DNA from: Planctomycetota bacterium
Lineage (GTDB): Bacteria > Planctomycetota > UBA1135 > GCA-002686595
Assembly (NCBI GenBank): GCA_022446815.1
Contig: JAKVCD010000001.1
Span: 232,997 to 296,996 of the forward strand
Reading direction: 5' to 3'
DNA length: 64,000 nucleotides
Shown here: positions 25,861 through 34,223 of the stretch, one piece after another
Layout: each line of letters begins with the position of its first letter
How positions within the stretch are numbered: the first letter of the stretch is position 1
Made by a program: the position numbers and the translations under genes
Notes under the pieces: model-generated
Told to the model about the DNA's origin: nothing
Databases searched by the model: none
What the model saw: only the letters and a program-made list of their open reading frames with translations

Positions 25861-25889
25861 GGAACCACCCGAGGGCCTCGCTCGTCTGA
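25861..25889 (+). promoter_or_regulatory. Candidate ECF-sigma promoter (GGAACC...TCTGA)
   Basis: GGAACC at 25861-25866 and TCTGA at 25885-25889 match the GAACTT-N16/17-TCTGA pattern known for E. coli sigma-E promoters, with one extra base of spacing possible. They sit just upstream of the sigma gene at 25913, giving a leader of under 20 nt that still includes the AGAGGA ribosome site. This suggests autoregulation. Confidence 0.45.
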
Positions 25890-25912
25890 GGGCTGTCCAC
25901 CAGAGGACCGAC

Positions 25913-26533
25913 ATGAACTCCCCCAAGAGCACAGACCCTGACCGCGAGCTGGTCTTACGCTGCCAAGCTGCGATGCCCAGCGGGCTAGAGGGCTGCTTTC
26001 GGGAGCTCTACGACAGCTACAAAGACCGCGTTTACAACGTCTGTTACAGGATCACGGGCAACGGGAATGACGCCCTGGATGCTGCCCAAGAGACCTTCGG
26101 GATCTTGTTCAGAAAGATCGACGGCTTCAGGTTTCAGTCTAAATTCTCCAGCTGGGTCTATCGGATCGCGGTCAACGCGAGCATCGATCTCAAGCGCCGC
26201 GCCGCGAACCGCAGGCTGCCGTCCTTGGATCAAATCTCGGAAGCGCGCGGAGAGAACGCCGTACGGATTGAGCCAGTCGACGAGCGGGCTGAGAGCCCTA
26301 TAGAGGCCGCCGCGACCGTAGAGCTAGAGGCAGAGGTACAGTCCGCGATCACGCGCCTCTCCCCGAAGATGCGCGCTATTACAGTCTTGCGGTACATGCA
26401 GGGCCTCTCGTACGAAGAGATCTCCATCTCTCTAGGTATCTCACTCGGAACAGTGAAATCTCGTCTCGCGCGTGCACATCAAGCGCTTGATCGGGAACTG
26501 ACTCCGCTCCTCGATCGTCATGGTCTCCGATAG
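25913..26533 (+). CDS. ECF-family RNA polymerase sigma factor
   Basis: 206 residues from ATG 25913 (AGAGGA 6 nt upstream). Region 2: CFRELYDSYKDRVYNVCYRI, ALDAAQETFGILFRKIDGF and KFSSWVYRIAVNASIDLKRR. Region 4: LSPKMRAITVLRYMQGLSYEEISISLGISLGTVKSRLARAHQALDREL, with a helix-turn-helix. An in-frame GTG/ATG start further upstream would add 48 residues without sigma homology and would delete the promoter proposed above, so I reject it. The gene is followed 22 bp later by its probable anti-sigma, an RseB-like protein. Confidence 0.9.
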   Translation: MNSPKSTDPDRELVLRCQAAMPSGLEGCFRELYDSYKDRVYNVCYRITGNGNDALDAAQETFGILFRKIDGFRFQSKFSSWVYRIAVNASIDLKRRAANRRLPSLDQISEARGENAVRIEPVDERAESPIEAAATVELEAEVQSAITRLSPKMRAITVLRYMQGLSYEEISISLGISLGTVKSRLARAHQALDRELTPLLDRHGLR

Positions 26534-26555
26534 CTAACTTCTGAGCACCCCCACC

Positions 26556-28238
26556 ATGAAGCCCTCAAAAGACTCTCTCTTTGAAGCCCTCGCCGAGGCG
26601 GCAGAGTCGGGGCGTGGGCTCAGCCCCGAGTGGCTGGAACTCCTTGAGCGAGAGCCAACGTTGCGCGAGGTGGCCGAGCGTTTCGACCAGGTCGGCGCAG
26701 TCCTGAGCGGGCTCAACCGCTTGAAGGCGCCGAAGGAGCTAGAGGGGAGGGTTGTGGGCGCGCTGCAAGCGGGCCACCGCGAGGACAGGGCCGCCAAGTC
26801 TTTACGAGGGCTCTCTACACACCCCGCCCCCCCTGAGCTTGAGGCTTTAGTCGCAGAGTCTATGCCTGGCGTAACTCAACGTAACGCTCCAGCAGAGCTT
26901 GACCGGAGAGTCGAGGCGATCCTTAGGGACTGGGAGGTCGAAGAGGACGGCGATCGCGTAGCAGCAGACCAAAAGCCTCGGCGCCGCAGGTTCGTGCTTG
27001 TCGGTCAAGTGGCCGCAGCGGCCAGCGTCCTCTTCCTGGTGGTCTTGGCCGCACCGGGGAAGACGGACCACGAGAAGGAGCGCGACAGGCTCGTGCAGTC
27101 CGTAGAGGTCAGTGATCGCAACGGCCCCGCTCAGACAGGGCTTACTCCGGGTGAAGCGGTCTTGAGTGGGATGATCAGCGGACCGGTTGAGCTCGCTGCA
27201 CCGAAGCGCCGAGCCGCCAAGTCCCCGACCAAACCACAGCAGCCTCGGGGCCTTCGGGGCAACCAGCGACGCAGCGCTGTGAGCTCCAACAGAGGGCCTG
27301 GTGGACAGGGGGGGAGCCAGAGCGCAACGGCAGGGACCCCCGCATCAGCACAGAGGGTGAGTGTTGACCTGCTCACGCAGCTCTCAAGCCCCAACGAGAT
27401 CTCGCATCAAGGGGACCGTTTAGTGCGCCTCCCTGTCGGGCCGGACTCACCTATGGTGCTGGTCTATCGAGAGCACGTCGCGGTGACCAGTGGTGGCCAG
27501 TTCTCGATCGAGCCGATCGAGGTCCTTCAGCCTCAGATGGCCCCCCCTACGGAGGAGACATTCCAAGCGCTTCAAAAGAGCAGAGAGTCTTTCTTCCACC
27601 GCTACAGGGGATTCAAGATTCGAGATCTCGGACTCTTCATGGAGCACTACACGACCTCGCAGAGCTCTAGCACTGAGGCCGTCTGTGGGATTGATTGTGT
27701 CGTGCTTGATATCGATCCGAATGAAGAGGGGGCACACAGTTATCGGCTCTGGATTGACCCTCAGTCAGGTCTCTGCTTGCGCACTCAAGAGCGCGACGAG
27801 GCTGGGCGTCTCCTCTGTGATGTGGAGTACGAGAACATCGAGTTTGCGCCGGCGCTCGCTTCAGAGCTGAGCGGCGGGCCCTCTGTATGGGAGCCTGTAG
27901 CCAACTCTGCTGTGACCAGGGTGCCTGCGCCGCTGTGGGTGCCGGAGAGCTACGTCTTCCAAGACGCTGAGACATACACCGACGCCTTTGGAGGCGGGTG
28001 GACTCGCCTGCGCTATACGAACGGCGTCGAACCGCTGATGATCTTGCTAGGGAACGAGCAAGCGACCGCCCAAGCGCCGACAACCGGACCTGCGAAGTCC
28101 GCGCTGACCCGCGTGTTTGTGCATCGCGTCGGTGCCTGGACGGTGGTCGAGGGCTACGCGAAGGATCAGCACTTTGTGGCTATGGGGAAGCGTCCCGAGG
28201 CCGACCTCGTCGCTATCCTCGCGAGCCTCGTCTACTAG
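26556..28238 (+). CDS. Anti-sigma factor with P-x2-L-x3-V repeats and RseB/MucB-like outer domain
   Basis: 560 residues. The cytoplasmic part (1-145) has no zinc motif but carries three copies of P-x2-L-x3-V-x3-[LM] (P59, P92, P112), the same repeat found in the other anti-sigma here. One membrane helix (about 146-165) is followed by a low-complexity linker (about 200-270). The outer domain (about 270-560) resembles RseB/MucB/LolA-like folds: YREHVAVTSGG, FFHRYRGFKIRDLG, YRLWIDPQSGLCLRTQERDE (the sheet that binds acyl chains in this family), then a C-terminal lobe with RVGAWTVVEGYA. It probably fuses an anti-sigma with its periplasmic sensor. Two Cys in AVCGIDCVV may form a disulfide. Confidence 0.7.
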   Translation: MKPSKDSLFEALAEAAESGRGLSPEWLELLEREPTLREVAERFDQVGAVLSGLNRLKAPKELEGRVVGALQAGHREDRAAKSLRGLSTHPAPPELEALVAESMPGVTQRNAPAELDRRVEAILRDWEVEEDGDRVAADQKPRRRRFVLVGQVAAAASVLFLVVLAAPGKTDHEKERDRLVQSVEVSDRNGPAQTGLTPGEAVLSGMISGPVELAAPKRRAAKSPTKPQQPRGLRGNQRRSAVSSNRGPGGQGGSQSATAGTPASAQRVSVDLLTQLSSPNEISHQGDRLVRLPVGPDSPMVLVYREHVAVTSGGQFSIEPIEVLQPQMAPPTEETFQALQKSRESFFHRYRGFKIRDLGLFMEHYTTSQSSSTEAVCGIDCVVLDIDPNEEGAHSYRLWIDPQSGLCLRTQERDEAGRLLCDVEYENIEFAPALASELSGGPSVWEPVANSAVTRVPAPLWVPESYVFQDAETYTDAFGGGWTRLRYTNGVEPLMILLGNEQATAQAPTTGPAKSALTRVFVHRVGAWTVVEGYAKDQHFVAMGKRPEADLVAILASLVY

Positions 28239-28240
28239 CG

Positions 28241-28267
28241 CGCAGACCCCCTTAGGGGGTGCCTGCG
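28241..28267 (+). terminator. Hairpin after the RseB-like anti-sigma gene
   Basis: CGCAG-ACCCCC-TTA-GGGGGT-gc-CTGCG forms an 11-bp interrupted stem starting 3 nt after the stop codon. A run of A, not T, follows. It is the strongest hairpin in this gap (28239-28376). Confidence 0.5.
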
Positions 28268-28376
28268 ACGGAAAAATTGTCCTACCCGCGCGCCTTTCAA
28301 GAGGGGAGACTCTCCCGACCCCGGCGCCTGACAGGGGGTACTCTTCTTTTGGCGGCACGACCCGGCCGCGAAGACG

Positions 28377-28847
28377 ATGGAAGACAAAAGCAGGCAGGAC
28401 CCTTTCTCAGACGAAAACCTCGACTCCCCGGAGTATCGGGCGCGGCTTATGCGCAAGCTAAACTGCCTCGTAGCGCTCCTAGAGGTAGCGATCAGTCGCG
28501 TACAACAGACCCTCGCTGGTCCAGACCCCGACGTTGAGCGGCTTGAGCGTATCCGCTCCAACTTACAGAGCACCCTCAGCGTCTGTGTGCGCGCACGCGT
28601 CGCCCTGGAAGAGCGGCAAGGGCTCCCCGATGAACTTCCCCAGGTGCTCGGTCGCATAACGTTCGATGCGCGTGACGAGGCAGGAGAGGGTGAAGCGCTC
28701 AGCGATTCCGGCCTGCCGCCTGGCGCGATCGTAGAGCTCTCGACCGCGATCGAGCGAGAGAAGTTCGAACGCCTCGGGCCAATATCTAGGGGCGAGATCG
28801 ATGGGGCAGACCTCGATGACCTCCAGCGACGCTTGATGGGGTCCTGA
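28377..28847 (+). CDS. Hypothetical helical protein
   Basis: 156 residues; not recognised. Residues ~20-85 are predicted helical (LMRKLNCLVALLEVAISRVQ, ERLERIRSNLQSTLSVCVRA) with heptad-like spacing of Leu/Val/Ile, suggesting a coiled coil or helical bundle. The C-terminal half is acidic with a short linker. There is no signal peptide or membrane segment, so it is probably cytoplasmic. It has its own ATG after a 138-bp gap and is 23 bp before a GNAT acetyltransferase gene on the same strand. Codon usage is like its neighbours, supporting it as a real gene. Confidence 0.55.
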   Translation: MEDKSRQDPFSDENLDSPEYRARLMRKLNCLVALLEVAISRVQQTLAGPDPDVERLERIRSNLQSTLSVCVRARVALEERQGLPDELPQVLGRITFDARDEAGEGEALSDSGLPPGAIVELSTAIEREKFERLGPISRGEIDGADLDDLQRRLMGS

Positions 28848-28870
28848 GGCTTCCGCATCCTGCGGGCACA

Positions 28871-29461
28871 TTGGGAGAATCAGAGGACTCCAAGATCAGC
28901 CACCCAGCGGGTGCGCTCGCGACAGGGGAGCGCGTCTATTTGCGCTACCCCGGCTTCGAAGACCAAGCTGAGTACATCAAGCTTGTTGATGTCAGCAGGT
29001 CGCTACACAGCCCGTGGGAGCCGCTTCCCCCAGAGGGCGCGGCACCAGCCGCGAGCGAGGCAGCCTTCATGGCTTGGCTCATGGGAGCAGAGAATCCGAG
29101 CACAGAGCGGACGCTGCTCTGCAGGTTGAGCGATGGCGCGATCGTCGGGCGCTTTCATCTGAACGAGATCGTCAGGGGAGCCTTCCAATCCGCTTACATG
29201 TCGTACTGGGTGGGCGCCCCCTTCGCAGGGCTTGGCTTTATGCGAGAGGGGATACAGCTCGCGCTACACCACGCCTTTGAGGGCGTTGGGCTTCACAGGG
29301 TAGAGGCCAATATCCAACCCACGAACGCGCCCTCCATCGCCCTCGCGAGAGGCGCCGGCTTCCGCTTAGAGGGATACAGCGAGCGCTACCTAAAGATCGC
29401 AGGGGAGTGGGCCGACCACGAGCGCTGGGCTATGACGCTTGAGGACTGGCGGGCCCGCTAG
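28871..29461 (+). CDS. GNAT acetyltransferase, RimJ/RimL-like
   Basis: 196 residues with a TTG start. Fold signature: RVYLRYPGFEDQAEYIKLV at the N-terminus, IVGRFHLNEIVRGAFQSAYM, YWVGAPFAGLGFMREGIQLA (acetyl-CoA loop, degenerate R/QxxGxG/A as PFAGLGF), HRVEANIQPTNAPSIALARG and GFRLEGYSERYLKI. The last two are hallmarks of the RimJ/RimL branch, which acetylates N-terminal amines of ribosomal proteins or small amines. The specific substrate is unknown. The stop overlaps that of nadE on the opposite strand: CTAG at 29458-29461 ends both genes. Confidence 0.85.
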   Translation: MGESEDSKISHPAGALATGERVYLRYPGFEDQAEYIKLVDVSRSLHSPWEPLPPEGAAPAASEAAFMAWLMGAENPSTERTLLCRLSDGAIVGRFHLNEIVRGAFQSAYMSYWVGAPFAGLGFMREGIQLALHHAFEGVGLHRVEANIQPTNAPSIALARGAGFRLEGYSERYLKIAGEWADHERWAMTLEDWRAR

Positions 29462-30279
29462 CGGCCCCAGCTCCGGAGGTAGCGGAAGTCGTGGTTCACG
29501 CTCCGTGGCCCGAGCTTGGCGATGATGGGGGGCAGACGCTTGTATTGATTCGCTGCGATCCTGCTCGCTACGAGCTTCACGAAGTCGAGGTCGAAGCCGG
29601 CAGCCACGAGCTCGGCCTCAGTCCAACGCTCGTCGATCATCTTCAGGAGGAGCCTGTCGACCTCCTCATAGGAGAAGCCGAGCTCGTCCTCGTCGGTCTG
29701 ACCCTCGAAGAGGTCTGCGCTCGGAGCCTTGTCGATGACTTCACACGGGAGTTCAAGGTGGGCGGCGAGCTGAAAGACTTGGTGCTTGTACAAGTCTCCT
29801 AAGGGGTTCAAAGCGCTAGCCGAGTCTCCCCACTGGGTGGAGTACCCCAGGAGGATCTCTGTCTTGTTGCTCGTGCCAAGGACCAGGCCTCCCCACTCGA
29901 CGCTCAGGTCATAGAGGACGATCATCCGACAGCGCGCCATGACGTTCCCGCGGCGCATGCGGTCATCGATCTGAGCATCCCCTAGATAGCCGTCTGCCAT
30001 CGCAGAGATGTCCACCTTGCGGGTCTCGATCCCCAGCGCCTCAGCCACCGCTCGAGCGTCAGCCTCGCTAGAGGGGTTGGAGGTGCGGTAGGGCATCATT
30101 ACGCCAAGCACGTTCTCTGGCCCGAAGGCCTGCGCCGCTAAGCCAACAGAGACAGCCGAGTCCACGCCACCTGACAGTCCGCAGATCACCCGATCAAAGC
30201 CAAACTTCCCTGCTTCTGACCGAAGGAAGCGGACCAAGAGCTCAATAGTCAGCTCTTCTGAGATGTCGAGCTCGCTCAT
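29458..30279 (-). CDS. nadE: NAD synthetase (ATP-pyrophosphatase subunit)
   Basis: 273 residues from ATG 30279. ICGLSGGVDSAVSVGLA is the N-type ATP-pyrophosphatase P-loop (SGGxDS). VLGVMMPYRTSNPSSEADA, LGTSNKTEILLGYSTQWGDSA and LYKHQVFQLAAHL are NadE motifs for binding deamido-NAD. It amidates deamido-NAD to NAD. Length equals ammonia-type NadE. The gene directly upstream encodes a nitrilase-type glutaminase whose stop overlaps this ATG (ATGA), so the two probably form a glutamine-dependent enzyme from separate chains. An earlier in-frame ATG at 30297 would add six residues. Confidence 0.9.
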   Translation of the reverse strand: MSELDISEELTIELLVRFLRSEAGKFGFDRVICGLSGGVDSAVSVGLAAQAFGPENVLGVMMPYRTSNPSSEADARAVAEALGIETRKVDISAMADGYLGDAQIDDRMRRGNVMARCRMIVLYDLSVEWGGLVLGTSNKTEILLGYSTQWGDSASALNPLGDLYKHQVFQLAAHLELPCEVIDKAPSADLFEGQTDEDELGFSYEEVDRLLLKMIDERWTEAELVAAGFDLDFVKLVASRIAANQYKRLPPIIAKLGPRSVNHDFRYLRSWGR

Positions 30280-31145
30280 TCTGCGCGGCCTTCCCATCCG
30301 CCAGCTTCAGCGCGCTGCGCGAGCTCGCGCGCGAGGATCCAAGCGCGGTCATCTCTGCGGAGGGGGAGGGCGACACGAGCTCGATCAAGCGCAGCTGAGT
30401 CCATTCGGGCCGAGAGGGTGCCTGCGTCTAAGCCTTCAAGGGCTGCGGTGGACTCGCCGAAGGGGTCAATCACCCGGGTGCCACCTCCGAAGCCGATGCC
30501 ATCTTCGAAGCCTACGCGGTTGATGTGACAGACCCACGTCTGGGTCAAGAGCGCCCAAGTAGAGAGCAGCCGCTCCCAAGCTTGGACAGAGCCGAGCCCT
30601 GCTCCGTTGGCCTGTACTCCGCGAGCTGGGCTGGCGCTCGGGACGAGGAGTGCATCAACGCCTGAGTGAAAGGCCAGCATGGGCCCCTGCATATGCCAGG
30701 CGTCCTCGCATGTCAGAACAGCGAAGCGGCCGTGCCTGCTCTCAATCGTCGCAAACTCACAGCCTGCGCCCATGTCGCGATGCTCTTCGAACATCCCATA
30801 GGTGACCAAGTGCACCTTCCGGTGCAGGCCCACGAGCTCACCGTCCTCCCAGAAGCCATAGGCGTTGTAGAGCTGGCCATCTGCTGCGCGCTCAACGAAG
30901 CCCGCAGCGATAGAGACGTCTTTGGAGAGCTCCGCGATCCGTGCTAGCGGACCCTCTCCCCGCTTCAGTGCGACCTCAGGTGTCTGGTCTTTCAAGAAGT
31001 ACCCAGTCAACGAGAGCTCGCTGAAGAGCAGCAAGTCTACACCCTCTTCAACGGCGCGCTCCGCAGTCTCGACGTGCATTGCGAGGTTCGCGTCGAGGTT
31101 GCCGAGGGTCGGCTCAAGCTGGGCTAAGTGGAGTTGGCAGTCCAT
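30276..31145 (-). CDS. Nitrilase-family glutamine amidohydrolase, probable NAD synthetase partner
   Basis: 289 residues. The catalytic triad of the carbon-nitrogen hydrolase family is visible: Glu43 in FSELSLTGY, Lys110 in LHRKVHLVTYG, Cys146 in VLTCEDAWH. FSELSLTGYFLKD and YGMFEEHRDMGAGCEF are close to the glutaminase domain fused to NadE in many organisms. Here it is a separate polypeptide overlapping nadE by 4 bp. It would hydrolyse glutamine and pass ammonia to NadE. Alternative amidase roles are possible, but the neighbour strongly favours this one. Confidence 0.8.
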   Translation of the reverse strand: MDCQLHLAQLEPTLGNLDANLAMHVETAERAVEEGVDLLLFSELSLTGYFLKDQTPEVALKRGEGPLARIAELSKDVSIAAGFVERAADGQLYNAYGFWEDGELVGLHRKVHLVTYGMFEEHRDMGAGCEFATIESRHGRFAVLTCEDAWHMQGPMLAFHSGVDALLVPSASPARGVQANGAGLGSVQAWERLLSTWALLTQTWVCHINRVGFEDGIGFGGGTRVIDPFGESTAALEGLDAGTLSARMDSAALDRARVALPLRRDDRAWILARELAQRAEAGGWEGRAE

Positions 31146-31189
31146 CGAGGTGGAATCCTAACCGGGATGCGCTCGCTGCGGGGCGGGGC

Positions 31190-32173
31190 TCAGGACTGAG
31201 CTCGAGCGTAAGCCTCTTGGGCGAGCTCTCCTGTAGAGACGCCGGCGGCCTCGCCCTCATAGGTCAACATAAGGCGGTGGCGCAGGCAGGGCTGAACGAC
31301 AGCCTCTAGGTCTTCTTCCCGGACATGCAGCTGTCCAGCTAAGAGGGCACGTGCTCGCGCAGCGCCAAGCAAGGCTTGAGCGCCTCTCGGGCTCGCGCCA
31401 AAGCGCACATGCCTGCGGACGAGTTCAGGCGCAGCCTCGTTTTCTGGGTGGGTCGCGATGATGGTCTGAGCGGCGAGGGCGAGGATGTCGGAGCTTGCTG
31501 GGATTGAGGCGGTGAGCGCCTGAAGTTCGAGCACCTCGTCTCCGCTCAAGACGGGATCTAGCGGCGTCGAAGCAGCGCGCTCTGTCTCGAGGATCTTGAC
31601 GATTCCTTCTGCTGTGGGGGACTCAACGTCTACTCGCAAGAGGAAGCGGTCGAGCTGGGCTTCGGGTAGCGGGTACGTCCCCTCCATCTCGATGGGGTTC
31701 TGTGTGGCCGCGACGAAGAAGGGTCGGTCTAGGGGGAGCGTCTCACCAAAGACCGTGACCTGCCGCTCTTGCATCGCTTCGAGCAGCGCCGACTGAGTAC
31801 GAGGCGTCGCGCGATTGATCTCGTCGGTGAGGAGCACCTGTGTGAACACAGGGCCTCGCTCGAAGTGAAAGCGGTGTCCGCCGTTAGGGTCCTCTTCGAG
31901 GATACGCATGCCTAGGACGTCTGCTGGCATCAGGTCTGGGGTGCACTGCAGTCGGCGAAAGTCCAAGCCCAAGCAGCTAGCTACAGTCCTAACGAGGGTC
32001 GTCTTACCGAGACCGGGCGCGCCCTCTAAGAGCACATGTCCGCCAGCGAGGAGGCCGTGCAACAAGTCATCAGTAGCTGCGCGCTGGTCGACGTAGCGGC
32101 TCTCGATGGCGTCGCGCAGCTCGCGCGCCTTGCTCCTCAGAGCAGAGATACGTTCCTCGGTGAGTTCGGTCAA
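31190..32173 (-). CDS. MoxR-family AAA+ ATPase
   Basis: 327 residues with a TTG start overlapping the HAD stop. Walker A is LLEGAPGLGKTTLVRTVAS, Walker B is LLTDEINRATPRTQSALLEA, sensor 1 is AATQNPIEMEGTYPLPEAQ and the arginine/sensor region follows in LDRFLLRVDVESP. The C-terminal lid domain has RHVRFGASPRGAQALLGAAR. MoxR ATPases act as chaperones that assemble or insert metal cofactors, usually next to VWA-domain proteins; no VWA gene is adjacent here, so its client is unknown. Confidence 0.9.
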   Translation of the reverse strand: MTELTEERISALRSKARELRDAIESRYVDQRAATDDLLHGLLAGGHVLLEGAPGLGKTTLVRTVASCLGLDFRRLQCTPDLMPADVLGMRILEEDPNGGHRFHFERGPVFTQVLLTDEINRATPRTQSALLEAMQERQVTVFGETLPLDRPFFVAATQNPIEMEGTYPLPEAQLDRFLLRVDVESPTAEGIVKILETERAASTPLDPVLSGDEVLELQALTASIPASSDILALAAQTIIATHPENEAAPELVRRHVRFGASPRGAQALLGAARARALLAGQLHVREEDLEAVVQPCLRHRLMLTYEGEAAGVSTGELAQEAYARAQS

Positions 32174-32868
32174 AGCAGGTGCTCGCAGAGTGTCCTTGAG
32201 GCCTCGAAGAGATCGCCGACGCAGCGGCGGTTGCCCCCATCATCGGGCCCCAAGAGGAGCGCGTCCATCCCGGCAGCGCGCGCGCCGTCAAAATCTTCGC
32301 TCGGGCTGTCTCCAAGGTGTAGCGCGCGCTCTGGCTGGACACCTGCACGAGCTAAAGCTCGCCGGAAGAGCTCAGGGTTTGGCTTCTCGCAGCGCTCCTC
32401 TGCGCTCGTGAGGGTGAACTCCAAGCGCCTCTGCAGCCCCAAACCAGCGAGGAGGGCGTGCAGGTCCTCTGACCAGTTTGAGATGACAGCCATGCGTACC
32501 CCTGAACGCTCTAGGTCGCGCTGAAGTTCGAGGGCACCTGGAAGAACTTCAAAAGAGGCGGGGTCTCTAAAGGCGCTGAAGAGTCTGTCCTCTAGCGCAG
32601 GGAGGTGGTCTGGGCGAAGGCCAAGCTCTCCAATGAAGACGCCCTCGATCATGGAGGAGAACCAGCTCAACTGATACCTCCATGCGCCGTCCACTTCTTC
32701 AGGGAGGCGGTCGTGGACAGCTCGCATGAGGTCAACCATCTCTTCATCAGTGATCTCTGCGCCAAGGGCCCGAGCCTCGCGCGCATACATTGCGCCGCGT
32801 GAAGAGCGCTCTTTAAGCAGGGTTCCTCCCGCGTCCAGGGTGACCAGTTCAAGAGACCGAGTGCTCAC
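32170..32868 (-). CDS. HAD-superfamily hydrolase
   Basis: 232 residues with a GTG start. Motif I is VTLDAGGTLLKE, where the usual second acid of DxD is Gly; this DAGGTL variant occurs in a known HAD branch, but the general acid must come from elsewhere. Motif II is MAVISNWSED, motif III is the Lys of RCEKPNPELF and motif IV is LHLGDSPSEDFDGARAAGM. The helical cap between motifs I and II is class C1. It is probably a small-molecule phosphatase. Its stop overlaps the MoxR start, so the two are cotranscribed. Transcribed divergently from the TPR lipoprotein gene. Confidence 0.85.
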   Translation of the reverse strand: MSTRSLELVTLDAGGTLLKERSSRGAMYAREARALGAEITDEEMVDLMRAVHDRLPEEVDGAWRYQLSWFSSMIEGVFIGELGLRPDHLPALEDRLFSAFRDPASFEVLPGALELQRDLERSGVRMAVISNWSEDLHALLAGLGLQRRLEFTLTSAEERCEKPNPELFRRALARAGVQPERALHLGDSPSEDFDGARAAGMDALLLGPDDGGNRRCVGDLFEASRTLCEHLL

Positions 32869-32937
32869 ACCTGAATTCTAGCGCGCGGGGCGGCAGACTT
32901 GGGGCAGGCGTCGTCCCGTGGGGGCGTTCGACTCACG

Positions 32938-33903
32938 ATGAGAGCCCTCTCACTGACCCTACTGACCCTCTCAGCTTGCGTGACCTCACGTGACGCTGGA
33001 GTCGAGGCAAACGAGCGCCTCGCAGCGGCAGCCTCTAGGCGAGGTGACTGGGAGGTGGCAGCTGACCTCTGGCATCGCGTGTACTTAGCAGATGGTCTAG
33101 ACAACCCACGCGCTTGCCTTGAGACCTCACGCGCCCTCGCTGAACTAGGCGATCCCGCTAGTGCCGAGGCGCTCTTGAGGGACGGCGTCAGGAGGTCTCC
33201 AGAGAGCGCGGCGCTACATGAGCTCCATGGTCGAGTTCTAGAAGAGACAGGATGGCGACGCGCGGCAGAGGCAGCGTACGTAAAGGCACTTGAGCTTCAG
33301 CCAGGACTCACAACCTCTCTCGCTGGACTGGGGAGAGTCCGACTGCAGTTAGGCCTAGAGACCTCCGCGATCGCGCCCCTCGAGAGGCTCGTCGAACTTG
33401 ACCCCACTCCGGACTCTGTGCGCTTGCTGACCGAGGCTGCGCGCAGCGCAGGCCAAGACACTGTGGCATACGACGCTTATCTCCACCTCTTTGACCTAAC
33501 GCAGGGGACACTCTGGGAGCTTGTCGACGCGGGCAGTCTCGGGTTGAAGGCTGGGCTGCGAGAGGAGCGGCGCGCCTCAGGCCCGGTGTGCGATGCTTGG
33601 CTCTCGCGCGCCTTGGAGGTTGACCCGCAGTGCGCTCAGGCCCACATCTACCTCGGTCGCTTTCGCGTCCTGGCGGGCGAAGAGGATGAGGCGGCCGCAT
33701 ATCTCATGCGCGCCCGAGAGATAGACCCAGGCGAAGTAGAGACAGTCTTAGAGCTCGCAGAGTTGGAGTTGCGCCGAGGTGAGCGCGCAGCGGCGACAGA
33801 GCTCCTAGATCAAGCGGCCGAGCTGGCACGAGACGAGGCTGACCGTGTGCGCCTAGAGCTCCTCTTGTCTAAAGCAGAAGAGCTCACTGAGCAGGCTGGC
33901 TAA
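32938..33903 (+). CDS. TPR-repeat lipoprotein
   Basis: 321 residues from ATG 32938: MRALSLTLLTLSAC is a short signal with lipobox LSAC. Several tetratricopeptide units follow, such as LAAAASRRGDWEVAADLWHR, LHGRVLEETGWRRAAEAAYV, AGLGRVRLQLGLETSAIAPL, IYLGRFRVLAGEEDEAAAYL and LAELELRRGERAAATELLDQ. It is a protein-binding scaffold probably facing the periplasm. No catalytic motif is seen. An upstream start at 32899 would bury the signal peptide and is rejected. CTAA at 33900-33903 gives the stop codon for this gene and for the small gene on the other strand. Confidence 0.75.
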   Translation: MRALSLTLLTLSACVTSRDAGVEANERLAAAASRRGDWEVAADLWHRVYLADGLDNPRACLETSRALAELGDPASAEALLRDGVRRSPESAALHELHGRVLEETGWRRAAEAAYVKALELQPGLTTSLAGLGRVRLQLGLETSAIAPLERLVELDPTPDSVRLLTEAARSAGQDTVAYDAYLHLFDLTQGTLWELVDAGSLGLKAGLREERRASGPVCDAWLSRALEVDPQCAQAHIYLGRFRVLAGEEDEAAAYLMRAREIDPGEVETVLELAELELRRGERAAATELLDQAAELARDEADRVRLELLLSKAEELTEQAG

Positions 33904-34139
33904 CCCTCAGAGAGGGAGGCTACGAGCTCGTCGAGCTTCGCGGTCACCTCTTCAGCGAACTCGTCGCCAAAGTCCATGGCGAGGACGTCCACCTCTTCGA
34001 AGGTGTAGCGGCCGCTTGTGGCGCTGTATGGGATGCCGTACTCCCAGCGGCTGCCGTCAGTGGCATGGATGACGAGTTCAACTTGCTCGTCGCCCTCGAC
34101 GGGCTTTACTTCGTAGGAGACGACTTCGTACTCGCTCAT
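33900..34139 (-). CDS. Small acidic protein, paralogue of the one at 46209
   Basis: 79 residues, strongly acidic and without a signal peptide. Its second half, GRYTFEEVDVLAMDFGDEF, aligns with GRWEFAERDLLERDFGDDW of the 74-residue protein at 46209-46433; both also have TDGS/DDGS followed by a Tyr-containing strand. The pattern G-R-[YW]-x-F-x-E-x-D-x-L-x2-D-F-G-D suggests a small alpha/beta domain with an acidic helix. Function unknown. It lies 84 bp downstream of a TrkA-C membrane protein gene on the same strand. Being conserved between two distant loci supports a real gene. Confidence 0.7.
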   Translation of the reverse strand: MSEYEVVSYEVKPVEGDEQVELVIHATDGSRWEYGIPYSATSGRYTFEEVDVLAMDFGDEFAEEVTAKLDELVASLSEG

Positions 34140-34223
34140 GGGTGCTTGGGGCTCGGCGTAAATGCGGTCTTAAGGGTCCAGCATGCGCCGGCTCCGCTGT
34201 GGTCATACTACCCGCTCTCGGGC

